Positions 8,278 to 17,429 of a DNA stretch of 64,000 nt are shown piece after piece. This DNA comes from an uncultured Lachnospiraceae bacterium. Lineage in GTDB: Bacteria > Bacillota > Clostridia > Lachnospirales > Lachnospiraceae. The translations under genes and the position numbers were made by a program. Where the stretch lies: contig CAJUPI010000010.1 of assembly GCA_910588125.1 (NCBI GenBank), forward strand, positions 1-64,000, read 5' to 3'. Numbering within the stretch: position 1 is the stretch's first letter; the number at the start of each line of letters is the position of its first letter. Below the pieces are notes generated by a model. The model ran no database searches, was not told the origin of the DNA, and saw only the letters and a list, made by a program, of their open reading frames with translations.

Positions 8278-8679
8278 ATGAAACAACATTTAGGGGAAAA
8301 GGCTACCAAAGCACAAAGTTTCGTTTTTAACACGGCCATGCTTCTGGAGTTAATTGTAGCAGGGATCGTCATCGTTGCACTGCTCATCATGTTCCTGCAG
8401 GTTCCCGGTGAACTGAAAACACTGGTGTTTACTGGAAAACTCAACCATTTTCTGAAATACATGTTCGATATCATTATTGGTATTGAGCTATTGAAAATGC
8501 TCTGTCGCCACGATTTGGATTCCGTAGTGGAGGTATTGCTATTCTCAGTGGCTAGAGAAATGATCATCGAGCATATGCCGATCTATTTCACATTGATAGG
8601 AATCCTTGCCATTGCTGTTTTGTTCCTGATTCGAAAATTCCTGTTTGTATCTGCACTGGATAAGGATGAGGAAAATTAA
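8278..8679 (+). CDS. PsiE-like integral membrane protein
   Basis: A 133-residue protein with four hydrophobic segments, at about 17-41, 56-74, 77-95 and 102-121. The motifs IIGIELLKMLCRHD and EVLLFSVAREMIIEH match the PsiE (phosphate-starvation-inducible) family. The biochemical role of that family is not established. It is the only gene on its transcript, with its own promoter and a strong GGAGGAG ribosome site. Copy A4 separates it from the converging dipeptidase gene. Confidence 0.8.
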   Translation: MKQHLGEKATKAQSFVFNTAMLLELIVAGIVIVALLIMFLQVPGELKTLVFTGKLNHFLKYMFDIIIGIELLKMLCRHDLDSVVEVLLFSVAREMIIEHMPIYFTLIGILAIAVLFLIRKFLFVSALDKDEEN

Positions 8680-8702
8680 ACGGGTATTTTCTATCCCTGT
8701 TC

Positions 8703-8754
8703 GAGGGTATCGCAAAATAAGCCAGCAGCCATTAGGCTTATTTTGCCGCCCCTC
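8703..8754. repeat. Family A intergenic inverted repeat, copy A4 (short form)
   Basis: A 52-bp hairpin made only of the outer arms (GAGGGTATCGCAAAATAAGCC and GGCTTATTTTGCCGCCCCTC) around an 11-nt loop. It fills the gap between two converging stop codons, three bases from one of them, so it may act as a shared terminator. Confidence 0.88.
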
Positions 8755-8757
8755 CTC

Positions 8758-9753
8758 TCAAAGCAATTCCTTATACAAGCGAAGCACATTGCCATAAAAA
8801 ACCGCCTCAATCTCTCCCGTATGGAAGCCCTGGCGTTCCATCTCTTCTGCCAGCAGCTGCATTCCGGAGCAGTCTTTCATTTCTACGATACTGGTAATGC
8901 CATCAAAATCACTCCCCAGTCCGATACAACCAATACCCCCGATTTGTTTCATATGTTTCATATGCCTTACCATATCCCGGCACTCACTGTGGATCGGGTC
9001 AGCTCCCTCCTCCTCGTCTCTGAGAAAGGATGCACAAAAATTAATTCCGGCCACTCCGCCTCGTTCTGCCAACGCCCGGATCATTTCATCCGTAAGATTT
9101 CGGGGATGCGACGCCAGAGAACGGGCATTGGAATGGCTGGCTACAAAAGGCTTCCTTGTGTAGCGAAACACATCCCAGATTCCCGCATCATTCAAGTGAG
9201 AAATATCAAGGATCATTCCCAAATTCTCCATTTCCCGAACAAATTCAATTCCTCTTTCTGTAAGGCCATTCTTTGTATCCGCCACACATACCGGCGGGCG
9301 TTCATTTCCTGACAAAATCCGATTGGGGTATCCCAATTCATTGGGAAAATTCCAGGTCAGAGTCATCATTCGCACTCCCACCCGATAAAAATCCCGCAAA
9401 AAAGCCAGCTCTCCCTGACAGACTCCTCCCTCTTCGATACTAAGCAGAGCAGAAAGCTTTCCCTCCTTCCAGTTGGTCTCAATATCCTGCCAGCTCCTTA
9501 CCACATCAATTCTGTCATCATTGGCAGCCATTTCCTCATAAAACGCGTCAATCAAGCGCATGGCATACTCAAATGGCCTCTCTTCCCGCTCCAAATGCGT
9601 ATACACAGCAAAATTTTGCAAAAAATAATCACCCTTTTTCATTTTTAATAAATCGATATGTAAATCATTTTTTAAAAGTTTTTCCTGCCCACCTTTTTTT
9701 CTGCGTTCATATAATTCATATATCGTATCGCAATGCATATCTACTACTTTCAT
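8758..9753 (-). CDS. Membrane dipeptidase (peptidase family M19)
   Basis: A 331-residue zinc dipeptidase of the renal-dipeptidase family. The metal ligands are visible: the HxD pair at residues 7 and 9 (DMHCDT), the bridging glutamate in LSIEEGG, and histidines in LDISHLN and VASHSNARS. Despite the family name no signal peptide is present, so it is probably cytosolic and cleaves dipeptides or cyclic dipeptides for amino-acid supply. Start chosen at the ATG with AAGGAG 7 nt upstream. It is apparently single in its transcript. Confidence 0.9.
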   Translation of the reverse strand: MKVVDMHCDTIYELYERRKKGGQEKLLKNDLHIDLLKMKKGDYFLQNFAVYTHLEREERPFEYAMRLIDAFYEEMAANDDRIDVVRSWQDIETNWKEGKLSALLSIEEGGVCQGELAFLRDFYRVGVRMMTLTWNFPNELGYPNRILSGNERPPVCVADTKNGLTERGIEFVREMENLGMILDISHLNDAGIWDVFRYTRKPFVASHSNARSLASHPRNLTDEMIRALAERGGVAGINFCASFLRDEEEGADPIHSECRDMVRHMKHMKQIGGIGCIGLGSDFDGITSIVEMKDCSGMQLLAEEMERQGFHTGEIEAVFYGNVLRLYKELL

Positions 9754-9821
9754 TTCTGCTCTCCTTTTTTCATATCGATCCCATATTTTTTTACATAATT
9801 CTTAACTCACTACCAGCAGGA

Positions 9822-9851
9822 AGAAAAAAGAGCCTGTCTCTACAGACAAGC
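9822..9851 (-). terminator. Rho-independent terminator of mgsA
   Basis: On the minus strand an 8-bp stem GCTTGTCT/AGACAGGC (one G-T pair) with a 4-nt loop, followed by TCTTTTTTCTT. It starts 17 bp after the mgsA stop codon. Confidence 0.85.
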
Positions 9852-9868
9852 CCTGCGATATCCCTGCC

Positions 9869-10339
9869 TTAAAGGGTCTCCGCCCGCTCCTGGATATTCT
9901 TACGGAAATTAATCACATCATGCTGATAATCGCGATCCATATTCTCTGAAGTAATCATAAAATCAGCAGTCGCCTTATTGACCGCGATCGGAATGTCATA
10001 TACCTGCGCAATTCGCATCAGTGCTTTCACATCCGTATCATGAGGCTGGGCGGTCAGCGGATCGGAAAAAAACACCACAAAATCAATCACTCCTTCTACA
10101 ATCTTCGCACCTATCTGCTGATCACCGCCCAGAGGTCCGCTGTTATATCCTTTCACTGTCAGTCCGGTCTGATCGGTAATCATCCGTGCTGTTGTCCCCG
10201 TCCCGTACAAATTGTGATGCTTCAATATTGCATAGTGTTCTTTACACCATTCGATCAATTTCGCCTTCTCATTATCATGGGCAATCAACGCAATGTCCTT
10301 CTTTGGTCCAATCGTAAACGTTATATAATCTTTCGCCAT
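9869..10339 (-). CDS. mgsA: Methylglyoxal synthase
   Basis: A 156-residue enzyme converting dihydroxyacetone phosphate to methylglyoxal and phosphate, an overflow bypass of lower glycolysis. The family signature is clear: IALIAHDNEK near the start, HNLYGTGTTARMI for phosphate binding, and SGPLGGDQQIGAKI with the catalytic aspartate in GGDQQ; the later QPHDTDVKAL contains the conserved His-Asp pair. Length is typical. It has its own promoter with a perfect dyad at the predicted transcript start, and a strong terminator, so it is a single-gene unit. In a sugar-degrading bacterium it would relieve sugar-phosphate stress. Confidence 0.96.
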   Translation of the reverse strand: MAKDYITFTIGPKKDIALIAHDNEKAKLIEWCKEHYAILKHHNLYGTGTTARMITDQTGLTVKGYNSGPLGGDQQIGAKIVEGVIDFVVFFSDPLTAQPHDTDVKALMRIAQVYDIPIAVNKATADFMITSENMDRDYQHDVINFRKNIQERAETL

Positions 10340-10369
10340 AGCTTATCATCTCCTTTCTCTATGGCTTTT

Positions 10370-10390
10370 AAGTACGCTCCCAGCGTACTT
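10370..10390. promoter_or_regulatory. Perfect dyad at the mgsA transcript start
   Basis: AAGTACGC, a 5-nt loop and GCGTACTT. It begins at the predicted transcription start and ends 30 bp before the ATG. It could be an operator or a 5'-terminal stabilising hairpin. Confidence 0.55.
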
Positions 10391-10395
10391 CACAA

Positions 10396-10424
10396 GTTAT
10401 ACCATGAACCTTCATAAAGTACAA
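10396..10424 (-). promoter_or_regulatory. Putative promoter of mgsA
   Basis: On the minus strand TTGTAC, a 17-bp spacer and TATAAC (five of six matches to the -10 consensus). Confidence 0.55.
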
Positions 10425-10477
10425 GTTAAAATATGGTAAATATTTTTTAACATTTTTCTGAAGATTTGTCAGACAAT

Positions 10478-11080
10478 TTATCCTATTGTGTCCACTGGCT
10501 GTGTCATCTGCTCGATCAGTTGCCAGATTTCCTCTCTTCCCTGCTTTGTTACTGATGAAAAAGGAATCACCGTAACGCCTTTTCCAAGCCCCAGCCCTTC
10601 CTTCACCATTTTTATATGTTTGGCAATCTGGCTGCGGTTTAATTTATCTGCCTTTGTTGCAATGATCACCGGCATATATCCATGGGAATGAATCCAGTCA
10701 GCCATCAGTTTATCATTTGCCGACGGTTCATGACGGATATCTACAAGCAAAAATACACATTTCAGCATGGCTGACTTCTGCAGATATCGCTCAATCATCT
10801 TTCCCCATCGTGCTTTCTCCTCAACCGGGACTTTGGCATAACCATATCCCGGAAGATCTACATAATAAAAACTGCTGTTAATCTTATAAAAGTTGATCGT
10901 CTGCGTCTTTCCTGGCTGAGCAGACGTCCTGGCCAGAGACTTTCGATTCATCAATCCATTAATCAAAGAAGATTTTCCTACATTGGATTTTCCGGCAAAG
11001 GCAAATTCCGGACAATCATTTTCCGGAAGTTTGCTGGTAATTCCACAGACAGTTTCCAATTCTGCTGTTTTGATAATCAT
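10478..11080 (-). CDS. engB: Ribosome-biogenesis GTPase EngB/YsxC
   Basis: A 200-residue GTPase needed for late large-subunit assembly. All G motifs are present: GKSNVGKSSL (G1), the conserved Thr in QPGKTQTINFY (G2), DLPGYG (G3) and TKADK (G4). The start at 11080 is preferred because a GGAG sits 6 nt before it, while the upstream ATG at 11092 has no ribosome site. The stop of lon lies 45 bp upstream, and lon-engB is a common gene order in Firmicutes, so they are probably co-transcribed. Confidence 0.95.
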   Translation of the reverse strand: MIIKTAELETVCGITSKLPENDCPEFAFAGKSNVGKSSLINGLMNRKSLARTSAQPGKTQTINFYKINSSFYYVDLPGYGYAKVPVEEKARWGKMIERYLQKSAMLKCVFLLVDIRHEPSANDKLMADWIHSHGYMPVIIATKADKLNRSQIAKHIKMVKEGLGLGKGVTVIPFSSVTKQGREEIWQLIEQMTQPVDTIG

Positions 11081-11125
11081 AAATTTCTCCATTTCTAGCT
11101 GGGGTACACACCAAAAAGCGCCTTC

Positions 11126-13444
11126 TTAAGCACTTTCTCTCAGTGCTTCTTTCAGCACCTCTTCCATCGTCTTGACAAATACAATCCGTAAACCTTTCGT
11201 TATCTCCCTGGACAGCTCTGCAATATCGGAACGGTTCTTCTCCGGTACCAGCACAGTCTGGATATGGGCCATTTTAGCTGCCAGTATCTTTTCCTTCAGG
11301 CCGCCGATCGGCAGCACCCGCCCCCGCAGCGTGATCTCACCGGTCATTGCTACTTGAGCACAAACCTTTCGCTGCACTACTGCCGAAAGCATCGCCGTTG
11401 CCATCGTGATCCCTGCCGACGGCCCGTCTTTGGGAACCGCACCCTCCGGAATATGGATATGAATATCATGCTTTTCAAAATAATCATCGCTAACCTGATA
11501 ATCCGGGCAGATCGAGCGCACATATGTGAGGGCTGTCTGGGCAGATTCCTTCATCACATCCCCCATCTGCCCTGTCATCTTCAGCTCACCCTTCCCGGGC
11601 ATTACATTCACCTCAATCTGCAAAGTATCTCCTCCAACACTGGTCCAGGCCAATCCTCGGGCAATGCCTACCTCGTCTTCCTCATTGGCATCCTCAAAAC
11701 GAATCTTTTCCTTGCCCAGATATTTACCCAGATTCTGCTCGGTAATCCGGATCCCTTCTCTCTTGTCTTCCAGGAACTCTCTTGCTGCCTTGCGGAATAT
11801 CTCTCCGATCCTGCGTTCTAAGTTACGGACTCCGGCCTCCCTGGTATAATTATGAATAATCTTTTTTAAAGCTCCATCCGATATCGTGATCTGTTTCTCG
11901 GTCAGGCCGCATTTTTCCAGCTGCTTCCCAACCAGAAAATCTCGTGCAATATGAAATTTTTCATTTTCTGTATAGCTGTTGATCTCGATAATCTCCATAC
12001 GATCCAGAAGAGGACGGGGAATCGATTGTGTGGTATTGGCTGTTGCAATAAACAGTACATGAGAAAGATTGATGGGAACCTCCACATAATGATCCCGAAA
12101 GCGGATATTCTGCTCCCCGTCCAGCACCTCCAAAAGAGCGGATGAGGTATCGCCTTTATAATCACTGCTGACCTTGTCAATCTCGTCTAGCAGCATCAGA
12201 GGATTGGATACTCCGGCCTGGCGCAGGCCCTCCACCAGTCTTCCTGGCATAGCGCCCACATAGGTTTTGCGATGCCCGCGGATCTCGGCCTCATCCCGCA
12301 CTCCTCCCAGGCTGATCCGAATATATTTTTTGTTAAGTGCCCGGGCCACTGATCGGGCTATTGAGGTTTTCCCGGTTCCTGGCGGCCCTACAAGACACAG
12401 GATAGAACCGATTCCTTTCTTCGTCAATGCCCGAACAGCCAAATATTCCAACACCCGTTCCTTCACTTTTTCCAGGCCATAATGATCCGCATCCAGGATC
12501 CTTGCCGCATGTTTTAAATCATTATTGTCCCGGGAAAGCTTATTCCATGGAAGCTCCAGCAACGTCTCAATATAAGTTCGCAGCACATTGCCTTCCTGGC
12601 TGCTTCCCGGCATTGCCCGAAACCGTTCAATCTCCTTATGCAGCTTTTCTTTCACTTCCTTATCTGCTTTCAAAGCGGAAAGCTTATTCTCATATTCATC
12701 TGACTCGGATACCGGATCTTCTCCTAACTCCTGGCGGATAATCTTCATCTGCTCCCTCAGGATATAATCCCTCTGATTCTTATCCACTGCCGCCTTTACC
12801 TTCGCCTGGAATTCCTGACGAATGCGGGAAATTGCTATCTCTTCTGTCAGGCTTTCTACCAAAACCTCATAGCGGGTAATCGCGTCTGCCGCATCCAGAT
12901 AATTCTGCCGTATAGCATAATCCCAGGGAAGCTGGCTTGCCATCTGAAGCATCATGTCATCCAGGCCGCTTGCTGTCATCAGATTCGGAAGCACCTCCCT
13001 GGCAAATTTGGGATGCTGGTGCCCATACTCCTCTACTTTGTCTTTCAATACCCTCTGCATGGCCTCGGCAGTCAAAGAATCCACATCATCATTTCTCCAG
13101 GGGGATACCATGATCTCCCCCATCAAAAGCGGATCGACAGAATCCAGCATCAAAAGCTCTGCCCGCTCCAGCCCTTCTACCATAACCCGTACCACATTAC
13201 CTGGCATTTTCACTAACTGCTTCACCTTGACAATCACTCCAATATGATGAAGCTGCTCCATCTGAGGGCTGGCATCCTCCGGATCTCTTTGTGTCACCAC
13301 ACAGATCCTCTGATCGCCAACCATCGCCCGTTCTACCGCCGCTACCGATCGAGAACGGCTGATATCAAAGCTTATCGTCATCTTTGGCAATACCGTCAAC
13401 GCCCGCAGCGCAATCACTGGCATTGTCGTCACTGTCGTTTCCAT
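11126..13444 (-). CDS. lon: ATP-dependent protease La (Lon)
   Basis: A 772-residue cytosolic ATP-dependent protease for damaged and regulatory proteins. It has an N-terminal LON substrate domain (about 1-200), an AAA+ domain with Walker A GPPGTGKT at 353-360 and Walker B LMLLDEID, and a C-terminal protease domain with the Ser676/Lys717 dyad (KDGPSAGI, GGLKEK). Length and order are standard. The ATG at 13444 is chosen for its AGGAGG at 5-nt spacing; ten more codons would have no such site. Family A copy A5 separates it from clpX, so it probably has its own promoter, although I see no convincing -35/-10 pair and no CIRCE element. Confidence 0.97.
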   Translation of the reverse strand: METTVTTMPVIALRALTVLPKMTISFDISRSRSVAAVERAMVGDQRICVVTQRDPEDASPQMEQLHHIGVIVKVKQLVKMPGNVVRVMVEGLERAELLMLDSVDPLLMGEIMVSPWRNDDVDSLTAEAMQRVLKDKVEEYGHQHPKFAREVLPNLMTASGLDDMMLQMASQLPWDYAIRQNYLDAADAITRYEVLVESLTEEIAISRIRQEFQAKVKAAVDKNQRDYILREQMKIIRQELGEDPVSESDEYENKLSALKADKEVKEKLHKEIERFRAMPGSSQEGNVLRTYIETLLELPWNKLSRDNNDLKHAARILDADHYGLEKVKERVLEYLAVRALTKKGIGSILCLVGPPGTGKTSIARSVARALNKKYIRISLGGVRDEAEIRGHRKTYVGAMPGRLVEGLRQAGVSNPLMLLDEIDKVSSDYKGDTSSALLEVLDGEQNIRFRDHYVEVPINLSHVLFIATANTTQSIPRPLLDRMEIIEINSYTENEKFHIARDFLVGKQLEKCGLTEKQITISDGALKKIIHNYTREAGVRNLERRIGEIFRKAAREFLEDKREGIRITEQNLGKYLGKEKIRFEDANEEDEVGIARGLAWTSVGGDTLQIEVNVMPGKGELKMTGQMGDVMKESAQTALTYVRSICPDYQVSDDYFEKHDIHIHIPEGAVPKDGPSAGITMATAMLSAVVQRKVCAQVAMTGEITLRGRVLPIGGLKEKILAAKMAHIQTVLVPEKNRSDIAELSREITKGLRIVFVKTMEEVLKEALRESA

Positions 13445-13517
13445 CTTATCCTCCTCGTCTCTCCCTAATATCACTGTAGTACTCTAACAGGAACAAATTT
13501 TAATACACTTTAGTAAA

Positions 13518-13687
13518 TGGGATGTCGCAAAATAAGCCCTCAGCCATTTCTGATATCCCGTGTCCGGCTATGCACGAACACTCTGTCTGATATTGGCGGA
13601 CTTTGTCCGTTAAAAGCAGACTGAGTGTGCGTGCACCGTCCGAACACAGGATATGGAAATAGTTGAAGGCTTATTTTGCGACACCCC
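13518..13687. repeat. Family A intergenic inverted repeat, copy A5 (long form)
   Basis: A 170-bp imperfect palindrome with outer arms GGGATGTCGCAAAATAAG and CTTATTTTGCGACACCCC and the central dyad GCGGACTTTGTCCGT. It starts 19 bp after the clpX stop codon and lies between clpX and lon. Confidence 0.9.
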
Positions 13688-13705
13688 TTCCGCAACCGGA
13701 ATCTT

Positions 13706-15007
13706 TTATGCAATCTCACCAGGTCTATCTTTTTTTCTTCTCTGAGAAAGCGCCTTACGGGGAACGGTGGTATCCCGGTACACCAGTTCCGGCTCTCCTG
13801 TTTTATTCACAACATCCTTTGTCACCTTACAAATTCCGATACTGCTGTCTGACGGAATCTCGTACATCAAATCCATCACTGCCGACTCCATGATCGACCG
13901 TAAGCCACGGGCACCTGTCTTGCGTTTCACTGCAAGACTGGCAATTTCCAAAAGCGCTTCCCTGGTAAACTCAAGCTTTACATCATCCAGCTCAAATAGC
14001 TTCTGGTATTGCTTGGTGATCGCGTTCTTCGGCTCAGTCAAAATCCGGACCAGCGCCTCCTCGCTCAAAAGCTCCAGCGACACCGTCACCGGCACACGGC
14101 CAATAAACTCCGGAATCAGTCCAAACTTCACCAAATCCTGCGGCTCTGCCTTTCGCAGTAATTCATCGATATCCTGACGGTTTTTGTCCACGATCTCAGC
14201 GTTAAACCCAATCGAGCCGGCACTCAGCCGACGCTCGATAATCTTCTCCAGGCCGTCAAAGGCCCCTCCACAGATAAACAGGATATTAGTGGTATCGATT
14301 TGCAAAAGCTCCTGATGCGGATGCTTTCTACCTCCCTGGGGCGGGACACTGGCTACCGTGCCTTCTAATATTTTCAGCAGCGCCTGCTGGACACCCTCGC
14401 CGGAAACATCTCTGGTAATAGATACATTTTCCGACTTCTTGGTGATCTTGTCAATCTCATCAATGTAGATGATGCCATATTCCGCCTTTGAAATATCATA
14501 ATCCGCCGCCTGAATCAGCTTTAGCAGGATATTCTCCACATCTTCTCCTACATAACCGGCCTCTGTCAATGCTGTGGCATCGGCAATGGCAAAAGGTACA
14601 TTTAACACCTTCGCCAAAGTCTGGGCCAGATACGTCTTGCCTGAGCCAGTGGGTCCCAGCATCAGAATATTGCTCTTTTGTACATCAACATCCATCTCTT
14701 TTCTGACGGTGATTCTTTTATAATGATTATAGACCGCTACTGACAAAACCTTCTTCGCCAATTCCTGCCCAATCACATATTCATCCAAAAAAGCCTTGAT
14801 CTCCTTTGGCTTCAGCAAATTAATCCCGTCAAAATCCGGGCCGGCGCTTTCCTGTTCGTCTAGTTCCTCCTCCAGAATCTCTGCGCAAAGATCAATGCAC
14901 TCGTCGCAGATAAAAACATTGTTGGAACCGGCAATCAGCTTTTTCACCTGATCCTGAGTCTTTCCGCAAAAAGAGCATCTTACCCGGTCATCCATTCTGC
15001 TCGGCAT
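13706..15007 (-). CDS. clpX: ATP-dependent Clp protease ATP-binding subunit ClpX
   Basis: A 433-residue AAA+ unfoldase that feeds tagged proteins to ClpP. The N-terminal zinc-binding domain has Cys11, Cys14, Cys34 and Cys37. Walker A is GPTGSGKT at 118-125, Walker B is IIYIDEIDKI, and the ClpP-docking and pore regions follow the standard order. The C-terminal tail (RRKKDRPGEIA) is basic. It lies 68 bp downstream of clpP on the same strand, as in most Firmicutes. The ribosome site is AGAGGTG. Confidence 0.97.
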   Translation of the reverse strand: MPSRMDDRVRCSFCGKTQDQVKKLIAGSNNVFICDECIDLCAEILEEELDEQESAGPDFDGINLLKPKEIKAFLDEYVIGQELAKKVLSVAVYNHYKRITVRKEMDVDVQKSNILMLGPTGSGKTYLAQTLAKVLNVPFAIADATALTEAGYVGEDVENILLKLIQAADYDISKAEYGIIYIDEIDKITKKSENVSITRDVSGEGVQQALLKILEGTVASVPPQGGRKHPHQELLQIDTTNILFICGGAFDGLEKIIERRLSAGSIGFNAEIVDKNRQDIDELLRKAEPQDLVKFGLIPEFIGRVPVTVSLELLSEEALVRILTEPKNAITKQYQKLFELDDVKLEFTREALLEIASLAVKRKTGARGLRSIMESAVMDLMYEIPSDSSIGICKVTKDVVNKTGEPELVYRDTTVPRKALSQRRKKDRPGEIA

Positions 15008-15075
15008 AACACACCTCTATCCTTTCTTACCAATAATTCGTTCTTAACATCTGCCATATCGCAATGACTGCTATT

Positions 15076-15657
15076 CTAATGTTTCACCAGAATCTGATCC
15101 ACCAGCCCATAGCTCACAGCTTCCTCCGCTGTCAGATAATGATCTCTCTCGGTATCCCGGCATACCACCTCATAGGGCTGCCCGGTATTGGCAGCAAGAA
15201 TACGATTCAGCTTTTCCTTTGTCTGCAAAATCTTCTCTGCTACAATCTGTATCTCCGTCGCCTGTCCTCTTGCTCCACCAGAAGGCTGGTGAATCATCAC
15301 CTCGGCATTGGGAAGAATAAAACGCTTGCCCTTAGCACCGCCTGCCAAAAGAAATGCTCCCATACTGGCAGCCATACCGACACATAAAGTAGATACATCA
15401 GACTTAATATAGTTCATCGTATCATAGATTGCCATGCCTGCAGTCACAGAACCACCAGGACTGTTAATATATAAATTGATATCCTTACCCGGATCTTCGG
15501 CCTCCAAAAACAACAGCTGCGCGACTACCACACTAGCCGACACATCTGTCACTTCTTCTCCCAGAAAGATAATCCTCTCCTTCAGCAGCCGGGAATAAAT
15601 GTCATACGAACGTTCTCCTCTGCTGGTCTGCTCAATTACATAAGGTATTAACGGCAT
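15076..15657 (-). CDS. clpP: ATP-dependent Clp protease proteolytic subunit ClpP
   Basis: A 193-residue serine peptidase that forms the tetradecameric chamber served by ClpX. The catalytic triad is visible: Ser98 (GMAASMGAF), His123 (VMIHQPSGG) and the Asp of the RDTERD motif near 168-172. The start MPLIPYV at 15657 is preferred because AAGGAGG lies 7 nt upstream; nine further codons are open but lack a site. It is flanked by tig and clpX. The 191-bp gap to tig contains two inverted repeats. Confidence 0.97.
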   Translation of the reverse strand: MPLIPYVIEQTSRGERSYDIYSRLLKERIIFLGEEVTDVSASVVVAQLLFLEAEDPGKDINLYINSPGGSVTAGMAIYDTMNYIKSDVSTLCVGMAASMGAFLLAGGAKGKRFILPNAEVMIHQPSGGARGQATEIQIVAEKILQTKEKLNRILAANTGQPYEVVCRDTERDHYLTAEEAVSYGLVDQILVKH

Positions 15658-15759
15658 AATCAATCCTCCTTGCTTTCGACGCATTCACATTATAATGTTT
15701 TGATACAGCTCCCTGCCGCCACGCCGGAAACGACAGGCAGGTTCCGAATACACGGGATA

Positions 15760-15840
15760 GAAGTGCGGTTCTCCAAATACCCCGGAAAACCACACTTCCT
15801 CCATACCTTTTCTGCGGCTGTTCCATATCCTTTCAGCCGC
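15760..15840. other. Two inverted repeats between tig and clpP
   Basis: GAAGTG-GGTT pairs with AACC-CACTTC at 15760-15798, and GCGGCTG pairs with CAGCCGC at 15814-15840. Neither is followed by a U-run, so they may attenuate or process the transcript rather than end it outright. Confidence 0.4.
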
Positions 15841-15848
15841 ATAATCCA

Positions 15849-17135
15849 TTATACCAGTTTCGCTTCTGCCACCAGGAAATCCACCGCTTCCTGGACCGCC
15901 AGATCTTCTTTCATCCGCCGAAGTCCCTCTTCGCCCAAAAGCTCTTTTGCGCGATCCGGCTCCATCTTATAGCTATCTGCCATTCTCTTGATCTCCGCCT
16001 CTACAGCTTCTTCCGGAGCCTCAATGTTCTCCGCCGCTACGACGGCCTCCAAAACCAGACGGGTGCGAATCCGCTTCTCCGCCTGGGGACGGATATCCTC
16101 CCGCAAACGCTCCTCTGTCATGCCGGTAAACTGCATATATTGTTCCATGGTAAGGCCCTGAGAGCGCATACGCCGGGCATAATCTTCCAGAGTATTGCTG
16201 ATTTGCTCCTCAACCATCGCTTCCGGAATCTCCATCGAAGCGTTGGCAACTACTTTCTCTACTACATTGTTCTCATTCTCGGTAGTTGCCTGCTGCTGTT
16301 TGGTCTCTGAAAGTTTTGCCTTCAAATCCGCCTTATATTCATCCAGTGTATCGAATTCTGAAACCTCTCCGGCAAATTCATCATCCAGCTCCGGAAGTTC
16401 TTTTCTCTTAATCTCATGAATCACTACCTTAAATATCGCAGGCTTCCCGGCAAGCTCTTTTGCATGGTACTCCTCCGGGAAGGACACATTCACCTCAACC
16501 TCCTCATCGATATTCTTTCCGATGAGCTGTTCCTCAAAAGTATCGATGAAGGAATGAGAGCCGATAGTCAATGTATAAGCTTCTGCTTTTCCGCCCTCAA
16601 ACGCGGCCCCGTCGATGTAGCCATCAAAGTCAATCACTACCTGATCCCCATTCTCAACCGGACGGTTCTCCACGGTCACCAGGCGGGAATTCTGCTCCTG
16701 TACTTTCTTCAATTCCGCTTCAATATCTGCTTCTGTCACTTCGGGCTTCGCCCGCTCCACTTCAATCCCTTTGTACTCGCCCAAAGTTACTTCCGGCTTC
16801 ACAGCCACCAGTGCGGAATAGATGAGAGTTTTTCCTTTCTCAATCTGCTCTACGCTAATCTGCGGACGGGATACGATGTCCAGGCCGCTTTCATCCATGG
16901 CGCCACGATACGTCGAATTGATGATTTCATCTACCGCATCCTCATATAAAATCTCCACGCCATACATTTTCTCTACCATAACCTGCGGCGCCTTCCCTTT
17001 GCGAAAGCCCGGAATGTTGAATCTGTTTTTATTTTTGTTATAGGAAGTTTTAAGAGCCTTTTCAAACTGCTCTGCCGGTACTTCTACGGTTAATTTCGCC
17101 ATGTTTTTTTCCAGCTTTTCTACTTGTAAACTCAT
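15849..17135 (-). CDS. tig: Trigger factor (ribosome-associated chaperone and prolyl isomerase)
   Basis: A 428-residue chaperone that meets nascent chains at the ribosome exit. The N-terminal ribosome-binding domain carries the signature GFRKGKAP at about 44-51, the FKBP-type isomerase domain follows at about 150-240 (VVIDFDGYIDGAAFEGG), and the long helical C-terminal domain makes up the rest. Length matches the family. The ATG at 17135 follows AAGGAGG; the 18 extra upstream codons are discarded. An extended -10 promoter lies at 17201-17209, and the tig-clpP-clpX order is the classical one. Confidence 0.96.
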   Translation of the reverse strand: MSLQVEKLEKNMAKLTVEVPAEQFEKALKTSYNKNKNRFNIPGFRKGKAPQVMVEKMYGVEILYEDAVDEIINSTYRGAMDESGLDIVSRPQISVEQIEKGKTLIYSALVAVKPEVTLGEYKGIEVERAKPEVTEADIEAELKKVQEQNSRLVTVENRPVENGDQVVIDFDGYIDGAAFEGGKAEAYTLTIGSHSFIDTFEEQLIGKNIDEEVEVNVSFPEEYHAKELAGKPAIFKVVIHEIKRKELPELDDEFAGEVSEFDTLDEYKADLKAKLSETKQQQATTENENNVVEKVVANASMEIPEAMVEEQISNTLEDYARRMRSQGLTMEQYMQFTGMTEERLREDIRPQAEKRIRTRLVLEAVVAAENIEAPEEAVEAEIKRMADSYKMEPDRAKELLGEEGLRRMKEDLAVQEAVDFLVAEAKLV

Positions 17136-17200
17136 GATCTGGGTTCCTCCTTCACATCTATGTATGGTCGTCTCGGCAGGGCGCCACACTTCAATGTAAC

Positions 17201-17209
17201 ATTATAGCA
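17201..17209 (-). promoter_or_regulatory. Extended -10 promoter of tig
   Basis: On the minus strand TGCTATAAT, an extended -10 box, about 66 bp before the start codon. No strong -35 is seen, as is usual for this class. Confidence 0.6.
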
Positions 17210-17356
17210 TAGTCCCTTCATAATTACCAGTACTATTTTGTGGGATTTACAAGCTTTTTCATCGGTTTGGCACCAACTAATACCGGCTTAAATTCTTCAA
17301 ATATTCCGATACGGTTTTCAAATCAAAATTTTTAAAGCAGAAGTTAAAGTCCGCCG

Positions 17357-17385
17357 TTGCGATACTCCAAAAAACATGATATGAT
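17357..17385 (+). promoter_or_regulatory. Promoter of the CYTH-domain gene
   Basis: TTGCGA, a 17-bp spacer and TATGAT, 45 bp before the GTG start codon. Confidence 0.7.
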
Positions 17386-17429
17386 ACCAGAATCAAAAGA
17401 TCAGAAATCCGATTAAGGAGGGCAATTTC

